From assembly GCF_933775445.1 (NCBI RefSeq), contig NW_026089441.1, positions 62,001 through 126,000 on the forward strand: a stretch of DNA of 64,000 nucleotides, read 5' to 3'. This document shows, one piece after another, positions 41,313 to 51,760 of the stretch. Below the pieces are notes generated by a model. The model was not told the DNA's origin, did no database searches, and saw only the letters and a program-made list of their open reading frames with translations. Within the stretch, counting starts at the first letter, position 1. Each line of letters starts with the position of its first letter. This DNA comes from Argentina anserina. Taxonomy: Eukaryota; Streptophyta; Magnoliopsida; Rosales; Rosaceae. Both the position numbers and the translations under genes were made by a program.

Positions 41313-42798
41313 TGTAACGACCCCAAAATTTCGAGCTTTAAAACTCAAAATTCTAAAGTCGTTAAACACCGAATAATCTCAAATAATTCGAAATCATTAA
41401 AGTGTAACAGCGGATCAATTCTGAGTTCTCAATACAACTCAGTCAACCAATTATTACAAACCAAATTTATAATCCATACATAAAATGGAAATGTAATAAT
41501 CCTCACAAATCACTCACAAATCTCACAAATGAAATTACACAACATTTCACACACAAACCCACGCTAAAACCTCACCACAAGTAGGATAAGAACGACTTCA
41601 AGCCTCTGTAGTCGTCACTGAAGTCCCACTAATCAGCACCTGCAGAATGATCCCCTACACCATCGAATTGGTGCACCGGGATTGTAAACACAAACCCGGT
41701 AAGCTTATAGCTCGTATGAGTAAAATCACAATACAGTTCGCATATCAAAATATACGAAAGATCACAAACAACAAATATAAATGCCCCCATGAGCCAATGG
41801 TCAGCCCATCTGGTTGACCCAAAGAAATATGAAATAAAAAGCTCATGAGGAAATTAAGTAACCCTTCTGGTTACCCAATGCATTTATAATACGGGTACCA
41901 AGAACGCTGGTACACATCTGTTACCCCTCTCGTAATACACCGTTGATATTGGATAGCCACCCGCTACCCAACATCCAAATACACCGAGTACCCATGAGCA
42001 GATAACCACCCGTTACCTCACATGCAGTACTAAGGCAGACAGACTAGAGCTCTAACTGTATCGTAACTTTCGCCCGGCCAAAGGCTAGGTTTCGACTTGC
42101 CAAACACGTACAATAATCTCACATCATATTGTACCAAAAATTCAGGTCCGAAGACAATTCACATTTTAACAATCTCAATGTTAAAAATCACGTACAATAA
42201 TCCCACATTATATTGTACAATTCAAATCACATGCTCAATATAATCACAATAAAATCATAACAGTATATTATATAGCAAACTATATATATTCGTACTTATT
42301 TACCATTTATACAATATATATATAATCCACTATATCTTATACATGTCATATTTCACTACACATGCTCATTTCTCACTTCCGTCATCGAAATGACTATTTT
42401 TAATGAATTACTAACAGTACGTAGTTTAATGAACTATATATATATTATGTACCTATTACCATTATACTATATATATGTAGTCCACTAAATTATATACATG
42501 TTATAATTCATTTGATAAACACACTTGCAAGATGTTGAATCACCACGAGGGTAGATTCGTAAATTCAGTGAGATTTTACTCATCTTATTGACTTGAGCGT
42601 AATTCCTCAATTTCCGATAATAATCCCTTTCCTCGATTTAGCGATCACCTTAAAGAGATAAGACAAGCATTCAGAATCGTTTCGTAAACCTTTAAATGCC
42701 AAAACAGTAATAAACAGCTACTGTTCAGCAATTTTGGTTTATACGAAGTTACTGTTCACTGTTCACTATTCACGGTTACTGTGCAAATATACGATTAA

Positions 42799-42986
42799 TA
42801 CGTATTTCTGTACGTATAAATATTATATACGTATTTCTGTACGTATAAATATTAATACGTATTTCTGTACGTATAAATACTATATACGTATTTCTGTACG
42901 TATAAATATTAATACGTATTTCTGTACGTATAAATATTAATACGTATTTCTGTACGTATAAATATTAATACGTATTTCTGTACGTA
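42799..42986. repeat. 28-bp minisatellite in the 3' LTR, about 7 units
   Basis: Same repeat as in the other LTR, seven TACGTATTTCTGTACGTA units over 188 bp (six spacings of 28 or 29 bp plus an 18-bp end). It encodes a short periodic plus-strand ORF with no conserved features, which I treat as a by-product of the repeat. Confidence 0.95.
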
Positions 42987-43249
42987 TACGTACGATTTAA
43001 ATGTAAATACAACTCAGTAAATAAAATTTACTAAATTACCCTTTTACAAATTACTTTTTACATTTACTGAAAGTAATTTATAATTACATTTACCGAAGGT
43101 AAAAATCAATTACATTTACCGTAGTAATTAAAATTTACATTTACATTTACCGTTACACAGTAAATTACCAAAATACCCCTTTCAGTCAAAACTATTTACA
43201 CCGCCTCACACGGCGGCGAGTGTGGCACACGCGCCACCTCCGGCCGGCC

Positions 43250-43268
43250 GCGCGTGGGGCCCACGCGC
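43250..43268. promoter_or_regulatory. GC-rich hairpin / TCP-like site, 3' LTR
   Basis: The identical 8-bp stem with loop GGC in the left LTR, in a GC-rich segment (about 43200-43480) that stands out against the AT-rich surroundings. The short alanine/arginine-rich plus-strand ORF across it is not supported as a gene. Confidence 0.35.
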
Positions 43269-43509
43269 CGAGGCTAACCACGGAGCGTGTGACGCCACCG
43301 CCGTGCCTAAACTCTCCCCCTCCTCCACCTCTATCCTCCTACGGCCTCCGCCGACTCCTAGGCTATCCCTAGCCTTCTCACGCGCCGCCTCTAGGCGGCG
43401 GTATCTCCTCCTCCTTCTCCTCCGCTCCCCCTCTCCGATCTACTTCAAACTTCCCCAAATCATTCATAAATACAACAACAACAATCCAACAATCGATCTA
43501 ACCAAAACC

Positions 43510-43514
43510 CTTAC
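43510..43514 (-). other. Splice-donor-like site in the 3' LTR
   Basis: Copy of TTTAG|GTAAGGG in the left LTR. Transcripts starting in this LTR could splice from here to cryptic sites in flanking DNA. Inferred only. Confidence 0.35.
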
Positions 43515-43954
43515 CTAAATCACGAATTGAAATCGTTGAAGTTCCTTGGTAGATTCGGACCGCCTGCGTTTTGCGTCCGAGAGTCACTCCGAGCTTCGCA
43601 GCGTCGCCGGTGATGCGTCGTGCTCGTGGGGTGGTCACGTCGTGGTGGTGAGGTCGTAGCTGCTGGCGGTGAGGTCCCCAAGCTTCAATCTGTCGCGTGG
43701 GATCGGGGGAGAGGCGAGAGGGAGGAACTCGGGTTCGTGAGGAAGAGAGAGGACCTCGAGAGAGAGAGAAGAGAAGAGGGAAGGAAGGAACTCGGGTTCG
43801 AGAGGGAGAGGTGAGATTGAGCGGTGAGGGGAGAGAGAACCGAGTGAGGGAGAGGAAGAGAAAGTCGAGAGAGTGAGGGAGTGAGAGAGAAGAGAGCGGC
43901 GGGTTGAGAGGGTGAAGGGTTTCCAAATATGGGAACCCTAGTTGCAACCAATTA

Positions 43955-43962
43955 CTTATATA
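43955..43962 (-). promoter_or_regulatory. TATA box in the 3' LTR (TATATAAG)
   Basis: Identical copy of the TATA box in the left LTR. Transcription from here would run leftward out of the element into the flanking satellite, a possible source of satellite read-through RNA. Confidence 0.65.
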
Positions 43963-44129
43963 CCCCCTCCCAAAATCGGAAACCAACTTCCGTCGTTAAT
44001 AACTTTTACGTACGTCGTCCGATTAGGACGCGTTACATATCCACGAACTCGTATCGACGAGCTCTACAACTTCCGTGAAGAAAGTTTTCACAACCGAGCG
44101 ACGAAATAAAAGTCGATAAATTCGTTCGG

Positions 44130-44190
44130 AAACGTAACGTTTTCTTATTAAACGTTCTCGGAACGTTTCCGTTCCCGTTTCGTAACGTTT
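44130..44190 (-). promoter_or_regulatory. Cluster of AACGTT motifs in U3, 3' LTR
   Basis: The matching cluster in the left LTR, with four AACGTT motifs and the same order and spacing as in the right LTR. Confidence 0.4.
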
Positions 44191-44280
44191 GCAAGCAATC
44201 ATATTCGGTTTAAATCAAACTTCACAACTTTATAGAATTTAATTCAATTCAAATAATGTTTGAAAACGAGGGTTATTACA

Positions 44281-44296
44281 ATCTACCCCCCTTAAA
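44281..44296 (-). other. Polypurine tract
   Basis: On the minus strand CTTTAAGGGGGGTAGAT lies directly before the LTR start TGTAATAACC. The run AAGGGGGG is the plus-strand primer site used in reverse transcription. It lies only about 25 nt after the gag-pol stop, so there is no room for a further gene at the 3' end. Confidence 0.85.
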
Positions 44297-44320
44297 GGAA
44301 TTTCGTCCCGAAATTCAAGC

Positions 44321-47300
44321 TCACTCAACAAACAACTGTGGATATCTGGTCATCATGTCTGACTCTAGTTCCCAAGATGCATCACCCTCATCATGGTGAC
44401 TCCACAACACTTTGACTAGCCCCACTTCTCTCCTCCGAAGCTTCTTTGTGGATCTATCCAGGATACAAACCGGTTCGACCACAAATGTAGCATTTTCCTT
44501 CACCTCAATGGTGCTATGATCAATCACATGTGACTCATCTGGTACATACTTCCTCAACATGGAAATGTGGAAGACATTGTGAACACCCGACATACTAGTA
44601 GGCAAGGCTAGTCGATAAGCTAGTTCGCCCACCTTCTCAAATATCTCAAAGGGCCCAACGTACCTCGGTGCCAACTTTCCTTTCTTGCCGAATCTCACCA
44701 CACCTCTCATAGGTGAAACTTTCAAGAACACATGATCACCGACCTCAAATTCCACATGTCTCCTCTTCAAGTCTGCATAGCTCTTCTGTCTACTCTGAGC
44801 GGTCCGGATTCTATCTCGAATGATCGAGATCTTCTCCGTGGTTTCCTGAACCACCTCTGGACCCATCAGTGCCTCATCACCAACTTCGGCCCAACAGATC
44901 GGAGATCGACATGGCCTACCATAAAGTGCCTCATACGGTGCCATGCCAATGCTAGAATGGTAGCTGTTGTTGTAGGCAAACTCAATCAATCTCAAATGAT
45001 CTTCCCAGCTACCCTTGAAATCCAACACACATGCTCTCAACATGTCTTCCATCACCTGATTCACCCTCTCTGTCTGTCCATCCGTCTGAGGGTGAAAAGC
45101 TGTACTCATATCCAAGGTAGTGCCCATCGCCTTCTGCAAACCACCCCAGAACTTCGAAGTGAAACGTGCATCTCTATCGGAAACAATAGAAACTGGAGCA
45201 CCATGAAGTCTCACTACCTCATCCACATATAGTTTCCCAAGCACGTCCACTGAGTACTTCATCGACACTGGGAGGAAATGAGCCGACTTCGTCAACCGAT
45301 CGACAATCACCCATATTGCATCTTGACCCTTCTTCGATCTGGGCAACCCGGTCACAAAATCCATAGATATCTGCTCCCACTTCCAAAGAGGAATAGTCAG
45401 TGGTTTCAACATGCCAGCTGGTCGTTGGTGTTCTGCTTTCACTTGCTGACATGTAAGGCACTTCGATACAAACTCTGCTACATCTTTCTTCATACCGTTC
45501 CACCAGAATTGTCTGCATAGGTCCTTGTACATCTTGGTGTTCCCTGGATGGACGGTATAGCGTGAGCGATGTGCCGTACGAAGAACCTCCTCCTGAAGAT
45601 CATCACAATCTGGGACACACAATCTTGCCCCAAACCTCAACCCTCCATCGGGTCCAACTCTCCACTCAGAAGGACACTCATCAAGCGTATCAACTACTAG
45701 ATCCGCCAACTTAGCTCGTGAGTGTCTATCCTGCGCCTGACCCTGTATGATCCTCGTGATCAATGTGGGTTGTACTGTGACACTACCAAGAAAGACCCTT
45801 GGTTCTCCTCCCGATGGTACCAAATCGAATTCTGATGCCGCTTCTAGCATGAACCATTCCTGGACCATAAGTGATGCTACTATGCCTCTCGGTTTTCTGC
45901 TCAAGGCATCGGCCACCACATTTGCCTTCCCCGGGTGGTACTCTAATGTGAAGTCATAGTCCTTGAGGAGTTCCATCCACCTCCTCTGCCTCATATTCAG
46001 CTCCTTCTGTGAGAACAAGTACTTCAAACTCTTATGATCTGAAAAGAGTTGAAATTTCTCACCATACAAGTAATGTCTCCAAATCTTCAGGGCAAATACA
46101 ACTGCCGCAAGCTCTAGGTCGTGTGTCGGATAATTCTTCTCATGAATCTTCAACTGTCTCGAGCCATATGCAACGACTCCTCCATGCTGCATCAACACAC
46201 AACCCAAACCCTGGAGTGAAGCATCACTGTAAATGACATAGCCACCACCACTAGAGGGAATCGTCAACACTGGAGCTGTGGTCAGTCTAGTCTTTAGTTT
46301 GTTGAATGCATCCTCACATGCATCCGTCCACACAAACGGAGTATCTTTCTTGGTCAACTTGGTCAATGAAGAAGCGATACTAGAAAACCCCTCAATAAAC
46401 CTCCTGTAGTATCCTGCCAAACCGAGAAAACTACGTATCTCTGTAGGGTTCTTTGGACGACTCCAATTCTTTACTGCCTCCACCTTTGACGGGTCCACTA
46501 GTACTCCATCTTTTGAGACAACATGACCAAGGAATTTGACCTCTTCTTTCCAGAACTCACACTTCCCTAGCTTGGCATACAGTCTCGCCTCCTTCAAAGT
46601 CTGCAACACTGTTCTCAGGTGCACCACATGTTCTTCTCGTGTCTTGGAGTATATCAGAATATCATCCACAAACACCACTACGAACTCATCCAAGTACGGA
46701 CTAAATACTTGGTTCATCAAACTCATGAAGACAGCTGGTGCATTCGTTAGACCAAATGGCATGACGACAAACTCATAATGTCCATACCGGGTCCTGAAGG
46801 CTGTCTTCGATATATCTTCTTCCTTCACTCTGAGTTGATGATAACCGGATCTCAAATCAATCTTAGAGAACACTGTAGCACCTTTGAGCTGATCGAACAA
46901 GTCATCAATCCTAGGTAAGGGATACCTATTCTTGATGGTCACCTTGTTCAGTTCTCTGTAGTCCACACATAACCGCAGAGAACCATCTTTCTTCTTCACG
47001 AACAAAACAGGTGCTCCCCAAGGTGAAACACTAGGTCTAATGAACCCTTGGTCTAATAGCTCATCGATCTGCACCTTCAGCTCCTTAAGTTCATTCTGCC
47101 CCATTCTATATGGCGCCTTTGACACAGGTGCTGTACCGGGTACTACATCAATGCAGAAATCTACCACTCTTCGAGGAGGTAGCCCCGGTATCTCTTGGAA
47201 TACTTCACCAAACTCAGATACTACCACAATGTCTGCGATAGATACTTCCTGATCCACTGACTCCACATGTGCCAAAACTCCTGATCTCATGGCGTTGTCG

Positions 47301-48802
47301 GACTTGAGGCAACGATAACGAAACACTGGCTCTCCAGGTCTATGAAAGGACACTACCATGTCAAAACAATCAATCACAGCATGCTGTGGTCTCAACCAAT
47401 CAATCCCCAAGATCACATCATAAGTGTGGTCCGGAATCACAATCAACGAAGCAGAGAACTCTCTACTTCCAATCAATATAGGACAAGCCTTGCAGATTGT
47501 CTCTAACTCAAGTGACACTCCAAGGGGTGAAGTGACACATAAGGCGTCCCCGAGAGGTGTAGGAATCAATCCTAGCATCTCCACTACTGAACTAGCAATG
47601 AATGAATGCGATGCTCCCGTATCAAACAACACTCTAGCAAGGTAGTCAAAAAGTGATAATGTACCTTCCACCCCTGTGTCTCGCTGACCCACTGCGAACA
47701 CTCTAGCTTGGCCCGCTGGTAGCTGTCTCTGCGGCCGTTCCTGTCTAACCGGAAGTGGTCGGGTACAATCTCGAGCTATGTGTCCCACTTGCCCGCACCG
47801 GTCGCAGCCTGCTCTCTTCGGTTTCGGACATGCTGAGGCGTAATGTCCCATCTCATTGCAGCTATAACACCTCACTGCTGCTAATGGTCTGACTGGTGCT
47901 GCTCTGATGGCTAAGGGTGGCGCCCTTGTCGGGGCCTGATAGTGGGGTCTTGGCCTCTTCCATGACCTATCCTTCGGCCCTGAGTGCTCGCTGCCTGTAT
48001 AGACTGCCTTGCCTTTCCCCTTCGCATCTCTGTTCCCCACATCACCTGCTCGAGTCTTCTCTGCTTGCTCCAAACTCATAGCACTCTCAAATATCTGCTC
48101 CCGTGAAGTCAGGCAAAGGACTGATATCATGGTCTTGTACTCTTGTTTCAGCCCACGTAGATACTTCTGAGCCAAAGCAGTCGCACCCATAGGCCTGACA
48201 TACCGATACAGTTGCGAGAATCGAGCATCATACTCTCTAATGGTCATGTCACCCTGTACCAATGCCAGAAACTCCAACTCTAAGTCCTCCTGTACTGAGG
48301 CTGGAAAATACTTCTCTTGGAATATGGTGGTGAAATCTCCCCATGTGAATGTTGACACATCCACAATCTGTCTCATGCTCTTCCACCAATCTAGAGCATC
48401 ACCCTTGAGAAAGAATGTAGCTATCTTTCTCTTCTCAATCTCTGTGCACTCTATCATCTCAAAATAAGTCTCCATACCCTCGATCCAATGGTCAGCTACC
48501 ATATGATCTAGTCCCCCATGGAATGTCGGAGCTGACAGTGCACTAATATCCTTGATCAGCTTCAACACTCGACCGTCATCTCTAACCGCAGGAGCTGGCT
48601 CATCCTGCTCCTCCTGCGGCGCAGCCTCCTCATAGAGGTTCTCCACGTTGCGGACTCGACCTGTGGCCCTACCTCGACCTCGGCCTACCCGCTCTACCTG
48701 TGGAGCAGCCTCCTCATAAAGGTTCTCCACGTTGCGGACTCGGCCCGTAGTCCTACCTCGACCACGTCCTCTCGCCCGTCCTCGGCCCTTATCAGCGTTC
48801 AT
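44321..48802 (-). CDS. gag-pol: Gag-Pol polyprotein of a Tekay/Del-like chromovirus
   Basis: One frame of 1493 residues with Gag and Pol fused. I start at the ATG at 48802; an upstream in-frame GTG at 48823 follows directly on a stop and is unlikely in a plant. From that Met: an Arg/Gly-rich N-terminus with an in-frame 28-residue duplication (about 12-65); capsid (about 90-250); zinc knuckles CX2CX4HX4C at 312-325 and 333-346; aspartic protease DTG at 394-396; reverse transcriptase about 560-745 with IDLRSGYHQ and FVDD at 711-714; RNase H with D859, E897, D922 and D965; integrase zinc site H1078, H1085, C1115 and C1118, and catalytic D1148, D1209 and E1245 (D-X35-E); GPF at 1383-1385; chromodomain 1442-1492. 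The products package, copy and integrate the element. No stop, frameshift or missing catalytic residue is seen, so it may be functional. Activity is inferred. Confidence 0.96.
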   Translation of the reverse strand: MNADKGRGRARGRGRGRTTGRVRNVENLYEEAAPQVERVGRGRGRATGRVRNVENLYEEAAPQEEQDEPAPAVRDDGRVLKLIKDISALSAPTFHGGLDHMVADHWIEGMETYFEMIECTEIEKRKIATFFLKGDALDWWKSMRQIVDVSTFTWGDFTTIFQEKYFPASVQEDLELEFLALVQGDMTIREYDARFSQLYRYVRPMGATALAQKYLRGLKQEYKTMISVLCLTSREQIFESAMSLEQAEKTRAGDVGNRDAKGKGKAVYTGSEHSGPKDRSWKRPRPHYQAPTRAPPLAIRAAPVRPLAAVRCYSCNEMGHYASACPKPKRAGCDRCGQVGHIARDCTRPLPVRQERPQRQLPAGQARVFAVGQRDTGVEGTLSLFDYLARVLFDTGASHSFIASSVVEMLGLIPTPLGDALCVTSPLGVSLELETICKACPILIGSREFSASLIVIPDHTYDVILGIDWLRPQHAVIDCFDMVVSFHRPGEPVFRYRCLKSDNAMRSGVLAHVESVDQEVSIADIVVVSEFGEVFQEIPGLPPRRVVDFCIDVVPGTAPVSKAPYRMGQNELKELKVQIDELLDQGFIRPSVSPWGAPVLFVKKKDGSLRLCVDYRELNKVTIKNRYPLPRIDDLFDQLKGATVFSKIDLRSGYHQLRVKEEDISKTAFRTRYGHYEFVVMPFGLTNAPAVFMSLMNQVFSPYLDEFVVVFVDDILIYSKTREEHVVHLRTVLQTLKEARLYAKLGKCEFWKEEVKFLGHVVSKDGVLVDPSKVEAVKNWSRPKNPTEIRSFLGLAGYYRRFIEGFSSIASSLTKLTKKDTPFVWTDACEDAFNKLKTRLTTAPVLTIPSSGGGYVIYSDASLQGLGCVLMQHGGVVAYGSRQLKIHEKNYPTHDLELAAVVFALKIWRHYLYGEKFQLFSDHKSLKYLFSQKELNMRQRRWMELLKDYDFTLEYHPGKANVVADALSRKPRGIVASLMVQEWFMLEAASEFDLVPSGGEPRVFLGSVTVQPTLITRIIQGQAQDRHSRAKLADLVVDTLDECPSEWRVGPDGGLRFGARLCVPDCDDLQEEVLRTAHRSRYTVHPGNTKMYKDLCRQFWWNGMKKDVAEFVSKCLTCQQVKAEHQRPAGMLKPLTIPLWKWEQISMDFVTGLPRSKKGQDAIWVIVDRLTKSAHFLPVSMKYSVDVLGKLYVDEVVRLHGAPVSIVSDRDARFTSKFWGGLQKAMGTTLDMSTAFHPQTDGQTERVNQVMEDMLRACVLDFKGSWEDHLRLIEFAYNNSYHSSIGMAPYEALYGRPCRSPICWAEVGDEALMGPEVVQETTEKISIIRDRIRTAQSRQKSYADLKRRHVEFEVGDHVFLKVSPMRGVVRFGKKGKLAPRYVGPFEIFEKVGELAYRLALPTSMSGVHNVFHISMLRKYVPDESHVIDHSTIEVKENATFVVEPVCILDRSTKKLRRREVGLVKVLWSHHDEGDASWELESDMMTRYPQLFVE
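44327..44479 (-). other. Chromodomain at the C-terminus of integrase
   Basis: Residues 1442-1492 of the polyprotein, from VEPVCILDR through VKVLW to WELESDM and YPQLF. The order matches plant chromovirus chromodomains. The first and third positions of the usual aromatic cage are not aromatic (V/P and H), as in the plant group II type. This domain is thought to steer integration to heterochromatin, which agrees with the location in a satellite. Confidence 0.85.
48608..48769 (-). repeat. In-frame 84-bp tandem duplication in gag
   Basis: [12 protein letters not shown] preceded by a GRGRGR-TGRVR segment occurs twice, 28 residues apart, at polyprotein residues about 12-65. The nucleotide copies are also near-identical, so the duplication is recent. 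It doubles an Arg/Gly-rich, RNA-binding-like segment at the Gag N-terminus. Confidence 0.85.
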
Positions 48803-48908
48803 CACCTTCAAACAACGAAACACTTAGTCAATACTTGTGAAATCTCGAATTCAACTAAAACAGATTCAATAGGTATTAACATGAAATTTCAGAATATGAT
48901 GAATCATC

Positions 48909-48929
48909 GAAGTATCATCACGATACTTC
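48909..48929. other. Leader hairpin, 8-bp perfect stem
   Basis: GAAGTATC, loop ATCAC, GATACTTC. A perfect 8-bp stem with a 5-nt loop between PBS and gag, upstream of the start codon in the element's orientation. It is a candidate RNA packaging or dimerisation stem-loop; function is inferred from position only. Confidence 0.5.
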
Positions 48930-48986
48930 TCGGAGGACCAAACCATTAGGTATGGCTCCTAAAACACTCTCGCGTACCCGACGACA

Positions 48987-49056
48987 TATCAATACCGAGG
49001 AGCATGTGATGGGGGCCCGCCTGCAGTCGGATCATCGCTCCCGGATGATATTGATA
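48987..49056. other. Longer leader stem-loop next to the PBS
   Basis: TATCAATA at the left and TATTGATA at the right pair over 8 bp. Inside them GGAGC pairs with GCTCC, and GTGAT can partly pair with the GATCAT region. It would form an extended stem of about 70 nt just downstream of the PBS in the RNA. Confidence 0.4.
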
Positions 49057-49075
49057 ATCGCCAAATACGCACTTA

Positions 49076-49088
49076 GGCTCTGATACCA
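49076..49088 (-). other. Primer binding site, initiator tRNA-Met type
   Basis: The minus strand reads TGGTATCAGAGCC, complementary to the 3' end of plant initiator methionine tRNA including CCA. It starts 2 nt inside the end of the 5' LTR. It primes minus-strand cDNA synthesis and fixes the element's orientation. Confidence 0.96.
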
Positions 49089-50576
49089 ACTGTAACGACC
49101 CCAAAATTTCGAGCTTTAAAACTCAAAATTCTAAAGTCGTTAAACACCGAATAATCTCAAATAACTCGAAATCATTAAAGTGTAACAGCGGATCAATTCT
49201 GAGTTCTCAATACAACTCAGTCAACCAATTATTACAAACCAAATTTATAATCCATACATAAAATGGAAATGTAATAATCCTCACAAATCACTCACAAATC
49301 TCACAAATGAAATTACACAACATTTCACACACAAACCCACGCTAAAACCTCACCACAAGTAGGATAAGAACGACTTCAAGCCTCTGTAGTCGTCACTCAA
49401 CTCCCACTAATCAGCACCTGCAGAATGATCCCCTACACCATCGAATTGGTGCACCGGGATTGTAAACACAAACCCGGTAAGCTTATAGCTCGTATGAGTA
49501 AAATCACAATACAGTTCGCATATCAAAATATACGAAAGATCACAAACAACAAATATAAATGCCCCCATGAGCCAATGGTCAGCCCATCTGGTTGACCCAA
49601 AGAAATATGAAATAAAAAGCTCATGAGGAAATTAAGTAACCCTTCTGGTTACCCAATGCATTTATAATACGGGTACCAAGAACGCTGGTACACATCTGTT
49701 ACCCCTCTCGTAATACACCGTTGATATTGGATAGCCACCCGCTACCCAACATCCAAATACACCGAGTACCCATGAGCAGATAACCACCCGTTACCTCACA
49801 TGCAGTACTAAGGCAGACAGACTAGAGCTCTAACTGTATCGTAACTTTCGCCCGGCCAAAGGCTAGGTTTCGACTTGCCAAACACGTACAATAATCTCAC
49901 ATCATATTGTACCAAAAATTCAGGTCCGAAGACAATTCACATTTTAACAATCTCAATGTTAAAAATCACGTACAATAATCCCACATTATATTGTACAATT
50001 CAAATCACATGCTCAATATAATCACAATAAAATCATAACAGTATATTATATAGCAAACTATATATATTCGTACTTATTTACCATTTATACAATATATATA
50101 TAATCCACTATATCTTATACATGTCATATTTCACTACACATGCTCATTTCTCACTTCCGTCATCGAAATGACTATTTTTAATGAATTACTAACAGTACGT
50201 AGTTTAATGAACTATATATATATTATGTACCTATTACCATTATACTATATATATGTAGTCCACTAAATTATATACATGTTATAATTCATTTGATAAACAC
50301 ACTTGCAAGATGTTGAATCACCACGAGGGTAGATTCGTAAATTCAGTGAGATTTTACTCACCTTATTGACTTGAGCGTAATTCCTCAATTTCCGATAATA
50401 ATCCCTTTCCTCGATTTAGCGATCACCTTAAAGAGATAAGACAAGCATTCAGAATCGTTTCGTAAACCTTTAAATGCCAAAACAGTAATAAACAGCTACT
50501 GTTCAGCAATTTTGGTTTATACGAAGTTACTGTTCACTGTTCACTATTCACGGTTACTGTGCAAATATACGATTAA

Positions 50577-50792
50577 TACGTATTTCTGTACGTATAAATA
50601 TTATATACGTATTTCTGTACGTATAAATATTAATATGTATTTCTGTACGTATAAATACTATATACGTATTTCTGTACGTATAAATATTAATACGTATTTC
50701 TGTACGTATAAATAATAATACGTATTTCTGTACGTATAAATATTAATACGTATTTCTGTACGTATAAATATTAATACGTATTTCTGTACGTA
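50577..50792. repeat. 28-bp minisatellite in the 5' LTR, about 8 units
   Basis: Units start TACGTATTTCTGTACGTA and repeat every 28 or 29 bp, with the final unit truncated after 18 bp. Each unit holds two palindromic TACGTA motifs separated by TTTCTG, so the array has about sixteen ACGT cores and can form many small hairpins. One unit has TATGTA. The copy number is one higher than in the other LTR. Confidence 0.95.
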
Positions 50793-51055
50793 TACGTACG
50801 ATTTAAATGTAAATACAACTCAGTAAATAAAATTTACTAAATTACCCTTTTACAAATTACTTTTTACATTTACTGAAAGTAATTTATAATTACATTTACC
50901 GAAGGTAAAAATCAATTACATTTACCGTAGTAATTAAAATTTACATTTACATTTACCGTTACACAGTAAATTACCAAAATACCCCTTTCAGTCAAAACTA
51001 TTTACACCGCCTCACACGGCGGCGAGTGTGGCACACGCGCCACCTCCGGCCGGCC

Positions 51056-51074
51056 GCGCGTGGGGCCCACGCGC
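51056..51074. promoter_or_regulatory. GC-rich hairpin / TCP-like site, 5' LTR
   Basis: GCGCGTGG, loop GGC, CCACGCGC: an 8-bp perfect stem. The centre GTGGGGCCCAC resembles TCP-factor sites (GTGGGNCC type). It lies in the GC-rich part of the LTR, inside the proposed leader intron. Function is not established. Confidence 0.35.
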
Positions 51075-51320
51075 CGAGGCTAACCACGGAGCGTGTGACG
51101 CCACCGCCGTGCCTAAACTCTCCCCCTCCTCCACCTCTATCCTCCTACGGCCTCCGCCGACTCCTAGGCTATCCCTAGCCTTCTCACGCGCCGCCTCTAG
51201 GCGGCGGTATCTCCTCCTTCTTCTCCTCCGCTCCCCCTCTCCGATCTACTTCAAACTTCCCCAAATCATTCATAAATACAACAACAACAATCCAACAATC
51301 GATCTAACCAAAACCCTTAC

Positions 51321-51735
51321 CTAAATCACGAATTGAAATCGTTGAAGTTCCTTGGTAGATTCGGACCGCCTGCGTTTTGCGTCCGAGAGTCACTCCGAGC
51401 TTCGCAGCGTCGCCGGTGATGCGTCGTGCTCGTGGGGTGGTCACGTCGTGGTGGTGAGGTCGTAGCTGCTGGCGGTGAGGTCCCCAAGCTTCAATCTGTC
51501 GCGTGGGATCGGGGGAGAGGCGAGAGGGAGGAACTCGGGTTCGTGAGGAAGAGAGAGGACCTCGAGAGAGAGAGAAGAGAAGAGGGAAGGAAGGAACTCG
51601 GGTTCGAGAGGGAGAGGTGAGATTGAGCGGTGAGGGGAGAGAGAACCGAGTGAGGGAGAGGAAGAGAAAGTCGAGAGAGTGAGGGAGTGAGAGAGAAGAG
51701 AGCGGCGGGTTGAGAGGGTGAAGGGTTTCCAAATA
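51321..51735 (-). other. Candidate leader exon 1, ATG-free and CT-rich
   Basis: About 415 nt between the inferred start site and the candidate splice donor. On the minus strand it is rich in CTCTCT tracts, typical of plant 5' UTRs. I find no ATG in it (no CAT on the plus strand of either LTR copy), although several would be expected by chance. This fits an untranslated first exon. The 5' end depends on the TATA assignment. Confidence 0.5.
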
Positions 51736-51760
51736 TGGGAACCCTAGTTGCAACCAATTA

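Larger units (their letters stand above)
41313..44280 (-). repeat. LTR, left copy (3' LTR of the element), 2968 bp
   Basis: Begins TGTAACGACC and ends GGTTATTACA on the plus strand, with 5-bp terminal inverted repeats TGTAA/TTACA. In the element's orientation U3 starts at 44280. It contains an AT-rich part (about 42180-42500), a 28-bp minisatellite, a GC-rich part (about 43200-43480), a CT-rich stretch on the minus strand (43515-43925), a TATA box and an ACGT-rich U3. It aligns to the right copy throughout, with about nine substitutions, one fewer minisatellite unit and a 5-bp gap near 44101. Short ORFs here lack conserved features and are not called. Confidence 0.97.
48803..49075 (-). other. 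Untranslated leader between PBS and gag
   Basis: About 270 nt with no convincing coding potential. It carries two inverted-repeat structures (48909-48929 and 48987-49056) and the candidate acceptor at 48855. Packaging and dimerisation signals lie here in retroelements generally; assignment in this element is inferred. Confidence 0.7.
48855..51320 (-). other. Candidate leader intron (donor 51320, acceptor 48855)
   Basis: The donor on the minus strand is TTTAG|GTAAGGG, with the intron's first base at 51320. The acceptor is CTGTTTTAG|TTGAATTCG, with the last intron base at 48855 and a modest T-rich tract. The span of about 2466 nt covers the rest of the 5' LTR, the PBS and most of the leader. 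After splicing, no ATG lies between the acceptor and the gag ATG at 48802, so gag becomes the first AUG of the mRNA. In unspliced RNA many ATGs precede it. This is inference from splice-site motifs only. A second acceptor (CTGCAG near 49021) is less attractive because ATGs follow it. Confidence 0.4.

Noticed and set aside
42734..42940. 68-codon periodic ORF over the TACGTA minisatellite (also 50512-50715)
   Set aside because: The repeating peptide is a direct result of the 28-bp repeat, and its frame is interrupted by the 29-bp units.
43222..43518. 98-codon plus-strand ORF in the GC-rich LTR segment (also 51028-51324)
   Set aside because: Low-complexity A/P/R/L/S composition from GC-rich DNA, present in both LTRs, antisense to the element, and no domain. 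It lies in the proposed leader intron.
43921..43945. Telomere-like AACCCTAG/AGGGTTT pieces as an interstitial telomere
   Set aside because: Only single, non-tandem motifs occur. They are better explained as promoter-proximal telo-box-like sequence in the LTR.
44732..48467. Plus-strand ORFs of 66-166 codons across gag-pol
   Set aside because: These are antisense shadows of the conserved polyprotein. The minus-strand frame carries all recognised motifs.
48803..48823. Extending gag-pol upstream to the in-frame GTG at 48823
   Set aside because: A GTG start is not expected for a plant Pol II transcript; a stop codon lies directly before it and an ATG follows seven codons later.
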